A stretch of DNA of 6,480 nucleotides, taken from NCBI GenBank assembly GCA_002746425.1, contig NVXB01000009.1, forward strand, positions 6,788 to 13,267, in the 5' to 3' direction. The position numbers were made by a program, and so were the translations under genes. Positions within the stretch are counted from its first letter, which is position 1. Every line of letters begins with the position of its first letter. Source of the DNA: Hyphomicrobiales bacterium. Lineage in GTDB: Bacteria > Pseudomonadota > Alphaproteobacteria > Rhizobiales > GCA-2746425. This document shows positions 4,556-6,480 of this stretch, one piece after another. Below the pieces are notes generated by a model, which saw nothing but the letters and a program-made list of their open reading frames with translations, searched no databases and was not told the DNA's origin.

Positions 4556-5122
4556 CTATTTTCTAAGGCCAAAGGCAATGATTGCGATGGATAACGCCAA
4601 AAAGCTGAAACCCGTGCGCGCCCAATTCCACAACGACCATGGGGCTTCATAATCCGCCCAAGTCTTTGCCGGATCACTTAATGCTGCGACATCAACAATC
4701 GCAAGCGCCTCGTTCATCGGCACATTCACAGCCATCGTCAGCAGTAAGCCACCGCCAATATAGATGAGCGCCGCAAGTGCTAATAACGCTCCTGCCTGCT
4801 TTGTACCTCTGGTAAAATTGAAGAACGAAGCCAATGGCAGCAAAAGTGCTGTGCCAAAAAAGCTCGCCGCAAATATCGGATTGCGCACGGTCCGGTTAAT
4901 GCCCTGCATGGCCTCCAAAGCGACTGCCGCAGAGCTGTCATTTAAGCCGTACATGACCGAGCACGCATAGGCGTAAAAGAAGCCGGAAACCGCGGCACAG
5001 GCGATGATCGCCACAAATGTAGATAGAAGCGCGACAGATAATCCAGAACGCATAATTCTCGAAGGCTCAACAGTGCCGCCAACGGCACTTTCAACGGCGG
5101 GCTCACTAAACTTCGCAGACAT
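4556..5122 (-). CDS. DUF1772 (anthrone-oxygenase-like) integral membrane protein
   Basis: A 188-residue protein with four predicted membrane helices, at about 28-50, 83-101, 112-132 and 167-186. Family landmarks are SGFFYAYACSVMYGL (46-60), AMQGINRTVRNPIF (71-84), the NVPMNEAL turn after helix 3 (133-140) and the WSLWNWART entry into helix 4 (162-170). These match DUF1772, named after fungal anthrone oxygenases, but bacterial members have no proven reaction, so the enzyme name should be taken as a label. The start at 5122 is set by AGGAG at 5130-5134 (7 nt spacing); an upstream in-frame ATG at 5173 has none. The first 27 residues are polar and not a signal peptide. It diverges from a TetR regulator with the GTAC palindromes in between, so repression by that TetR is likely. 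The RidA gene 38 nt downstream may share its transcript. Confidence 0.88.
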   Translation of the reverse strand: MSAKFSEPAVESAVGGTVEPSRIMRSGLSVALLSTFVAIIACAAVSGFFYAYACSVMYGLNDSSAAVALEAMQGINRTVRNPIFAASFFGTALLLPLASFFNFTRGTKQAGALLALAALIYIGGGLLLTMAVNVPMNEALAIVDVAALSDPAKTWADYEAPWSLWNWARTGFSFLALSIAIIAFGLRK

Positions 5123-5129
5123 CACAATT

Positions 5130-5134
5130 CTCCT
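5130..5134 (-). promoter_or_regulatory. Ribosome binding site deciding the DUF1772 start
   Basis: AGGAG on the minus strand, 7 nt before the ATG at 5122. It rules out the 17-residue longer version starting at 5173. Confidence 0.75.
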
Positions 5135-5188
5135 GTGTTTTTTCTTGCACCAAAGGCAAAAACCGCATATCAATGCTCAATAAATTCT

Positions 5189-5227
5189 GTACCGTACGGT
5201 ACGGTACATATCAGTACCGACGGGTAC
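5189..5227. promoter_or_regulatory. TetR-type operator pair with phased GTAC units
   Basis: Site 1, GTACCGTACGGTAC (5189-5202), is a perfect 14-bp palindrome and runs on into another CGGTAC to 5207. Site 2, GTACCGACGGGTAC (5214-5227), keeps the GTACC/GGTAC arms. Centres are 25 bp apart. They lie between the divergent DUF1772 and TetR genes and have the form of TetR-family sites. A TTGACA on the minus strand (5234-5239) could be the -35 of the DUF1772 gene, with both operators downstream of it, but no good -10 is placed at the normal distance. Confidence 0.78.
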
Positions 5228-5251
5228 GGTTTCTGTCAAGATGGGGGTTTT

Positions 5252-5270
5252 CGGCTAAATACAGCCGTTT
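5252..5270 (+). other. Small stem-loop with T4 in the TetR leader
   Basis: CGGCT (5252-5256) pairs with AGCCG (5263-5267) around a 6-nt loop and is followed by TTTT. A 5-bp stem is weak. It could be a minor pause or attenuator-like element before the TetR gene, or chance. Confidence 0.25.
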
Positions 5271-5313
5271 TCACCTGATCAGAAACAAAAGCAGAGATGT
5301 TCGATAGAAAACT

Positions 5314-5973
5314 TTGACCGACACAGCGCCCTCTTCAATGCTTGATGCCCAACCCGGTGAGCTGACCGAGCGCCAGCAACAGGTGCTGGATGCAACGCTG
5401 GAATTGCTGATCGAAAACGCTGCAAACGTGACGATGATTGCGGTTGCGCGCAAGGCAAGCTGCTCCAAAGAAACGCTCTATAAATGGTTTGGCGATCGCG
5501 GTGGATTGTTGGCCGCAGCGGTGCGCTATCAGGCTAGTAAAGTTAAAGTTGCACCCTTTGAGGCCGAGGGCCTAACCCGGGATAAACTAGCGTCAATCTT
5601 GAGTGGCTTCGCAAGCGATCTTCTGAGCATTTTGACCAGCGATATATCTGTTGCCCTCAACCGACTGGCCATCGCGCAAGCCCACCTTCATGCCGGAGAA
5701 AATGGCAATGGCGAGAATCTGGGCTCGATCGTGCTGCAAAACGGCCGTTTCTCAACCGGCCCAAGGCTAAAAGTGGCCTTGGAAGCAGGCATGGCTTCCA
5801 GCCTGTTACGCCAGCACGACAGCGAAGACGCCTTTCGCAGTTTTTACGGGCTTGTTGTCCGCGATATTCAAATCAGACTTTTGCTGGGCGATACAATTGC
5901 GCTGAGCAAAACAGATATTCACGCTGAGGCCCAACGGGCCACAGACCAGTTTTTCACCCTATACGGAACGTGA
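5314..5973 (+). CDS. TetR/AcrR-family transcriptional repressor
   Basis: A 219-residue protein if started at the TTG at 5314, or 211 from the ATG at 5338; TetR proteins are usually 190-220. Residues 19-66 are the TetR_N DNA-binding domain: ERQQQVLDATLELLIENAAN (helix 1), VTMIAVARKASCSKETLYKW (helix-turn-helix), then FGDRGGLLAAAV. The Cys-containing turn (ASCSKETLY, for the usual AGVSKGTLY) is slightly unusual. The remainder is all-helical and forms the ligand-binding and dimer domain, whose ligand is not predictable. Neither start has a good ribosome site, so the start is uncertain by 8 residues; the domain is intact either way. It diverges from the DUF1772 gene and probably represses it and itself through the GTAC palindromes. 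ilvC follows 46 nt downstream on the same strand. Confidence 0.88.
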   Translation: MTDTAPSSMLDAQPGELTERQQQVLDATLELLIENAANVTMIAVARKASCSKETLYKWFGDRGGLLAAAVRYQASKVKVAPFEAEGLTRDKLASILSGFASDLLSILTSDISVALNRLAIAQAHLHAGENGNGENLGSIVLQNGRFSTGPRLKVALEAGMASSLLRQHDSEDAFRSFYGLVVRDIQIRLLLGDTIALSKTDIHAEAQRATDQFFTLYGT

Positions 5974-5981
5974 TTTCCGTA
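5962..5981 (+). other. Inverted repeat across the tetR stop codon
   Basis: TACGGAA (5962-5968) and TTCCGTA (5975-5981) are perfect 7-bp arms around a 6-nt loop that holds the TGA. No T-run follows (CAAAACAACAAC), so it is not a standard intrinsic terminator. It could modestly stabilise the tetR 3' end or be a site controlling the following ilvC gene. Confidence 0.35.
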
Positions 5982-6005
5982 CAAAACAACAACAACCGCT
6001 AAACA

Positions 6006-6010
6006 GAGGA
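6006..6010 (+). promoter_or_regulatory. Ribosome binding site of ilvC
   Basis: GAGGA, 9 nt before the ATG at 6020. It confirms the ilvC start and is one of the strongest sites in the window, in keeping with a highly translated housekeeping gene. Confidence 0.7.
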
Positions 6011-6019
6011 ATTTTCCAA

Positions 6020-6480
6020 ATGCGCGTTTATTATGACAGAGATGCAGATATCAATCTGATCAAATCCAAAAAAGTGGCCATCATTGGCTATGGCTCCCAA
6101 GGCCGCGCCCATGCGTTGAACCTGAAAGATTCCGGCGCCAAGGAAATTGCAGTTGCGCTGCGTCCCGGTTCCGCAACAGCAAAAAAAGTTGAAGCAGATG
6201 GCCTGACCGTCATGAGTGTTGCCGATGCTGCGGCTTGGGCTGATCTAATGATGATGGCAACACCAGATGAGTTGCAGGCTGACATCTACCGTGACCATAT
6301 CGCCGACAACATTCGTGATGGCGCTGCTATCGCTTTTGCTCATGGTTTGAATATCCATTTCAACCTGATTGAAGCCAAATCCACTGTTGATGTGGTGATG
6401 ATTGCACCAAAAGGCCCTGGCCACACAGTGCGCGGCGAATATCAAAAAGGCGGCGGCGTGCCTTGCCTGATCGCCATTGA
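6020..6480 (+). CDS. ilvC: Ketol-acid reductoisomerase (NADP+), N-terminal 153 codons
   Basis: KARI converts 2-acetolactate or 2-aceto-2-hydroxybutyrate, by Mg2+-dependent alkyl migration and NADPH reduction, to the dihydroxy acids of valine, leucine and isoleucine synthesis in the cytoplasm. The visible part is the Rossmann domain. It shows VAIIGYGSQGRAHALNLKDS (19-38) with the GxGxxG loop, LRPGSATAKK (47-56) whose Arg48 and Ser51 are the usual NADPH-phosphate contacts, AFAHGLNIHF (105-114) with the family's catalytic H108, and VMIAPKGPGHTVRGEY (126-141). These are features of the short class I enzyme of about 340 residues. The Mg2+-binding Asp/Glu of the C-terminal knotted domain lie beyond the window. 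The start is fixed by the ribosome site GAGGA. The reading frame is clean to the last base, so the gene is cut only by the window edge. No clear promoter is seen in the 46 nt after tetR; read-through or a promoter within tetR is possible. Confidence 0.97.
   Translation, partial: MRVYYDRDADINLIKSKKVAIIGYGSQGRAHALNLKDSGAKEIAVALRPGSATAKKVEADGLTVMSVADAAAWADLMMMATPDELQADIYRDHIADNIRDGAAIAFAHGLNIHFNLIEAKSTVDVVMIAPKGPGHTVRGEYQKGGGVPCLIAI

Noticed and set aside
6088..6285. 65-codon open frame on the minus strand inside ilvC
   Set aside because: Antisense to the strongly conserved Rossmann domain of ilvC with no independent support.

Overview
The window reads as ordinary chromosomal DNA of a moderate-GC alphaproteobacterium, probably of the marine Hyphomicrobiales/Rhodobacterales type. 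This rests on family-level resemblance only: the ilvC N-terminus, a DUF6500-like tail and a PecS/PecM-type divergent pair all look alphaproteobacterial, and genus cannot be read from it. I see no mobile element, tRNA, rRNA or CRISPR array. The coding density is high and every gap is under 200 bp.

Layout. (1) 1-180: the C-terminal end of a small protein (DUF6500-like), closed by a hairpin that covers its own stop codon. (2) 207-1427, minus strand: a tightly overlapped three-gene operon of an exported cupin, a Cys-free ArsR repressor and an SRPBCC/AHSA1 protein. It is driven by a TTGACA/TATAAA promoter flanked and split by two copies of ATACCAWWTGGTAT. (3) 1533-2947: a MarR/PecS-type regulator (minus) divergent from a 10-TM EamA exporter (plus). 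Two LTTGA-type palindromes lie between them, and the regulator keeps the residues expected for the urate-responsive UrtR/PecS subgroup. (4) 3009-4100, plus: an XRE-cupin regulator followed after 6 nt by a GNAT acetyltransferase, preceded by three 13-bp repeats spaced exactly 17 bp. (5) 4110-4517, minus: a RidA-family protein that appears to lack the catalytic arginine. (6) 4556-5973: a DUF1772 (anthrone-oxygenase-like) membrane protein (minus) divergent from a TetR regulator (plus). Between them lies an array of six GTAC tetramers all on one 5-bp phase. (7) 6020 to the end: the first 153 codons of ilvC, ketol-acid reductoisomerase.

How the parts work together. This is a string of small regulator-plus-target modules (ArsR/SRPBCC/cupin, MarR/EamA, XRE/GNAT, TetR/DUF1772). 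Each looks able to sense a small molecule and derepress an exporter, modifier or membrane enzyme, and they sit beside a housekeeping branched-chain amino-acid gene. Three of the four modules carry paired palindromes with centres 24-25 bp apart. No protein family here is new. The least explained signals are in the control regions: the 17-bp iterons, the 5-bp-phased GTAC array and the duplicated operator of the cupin operon.
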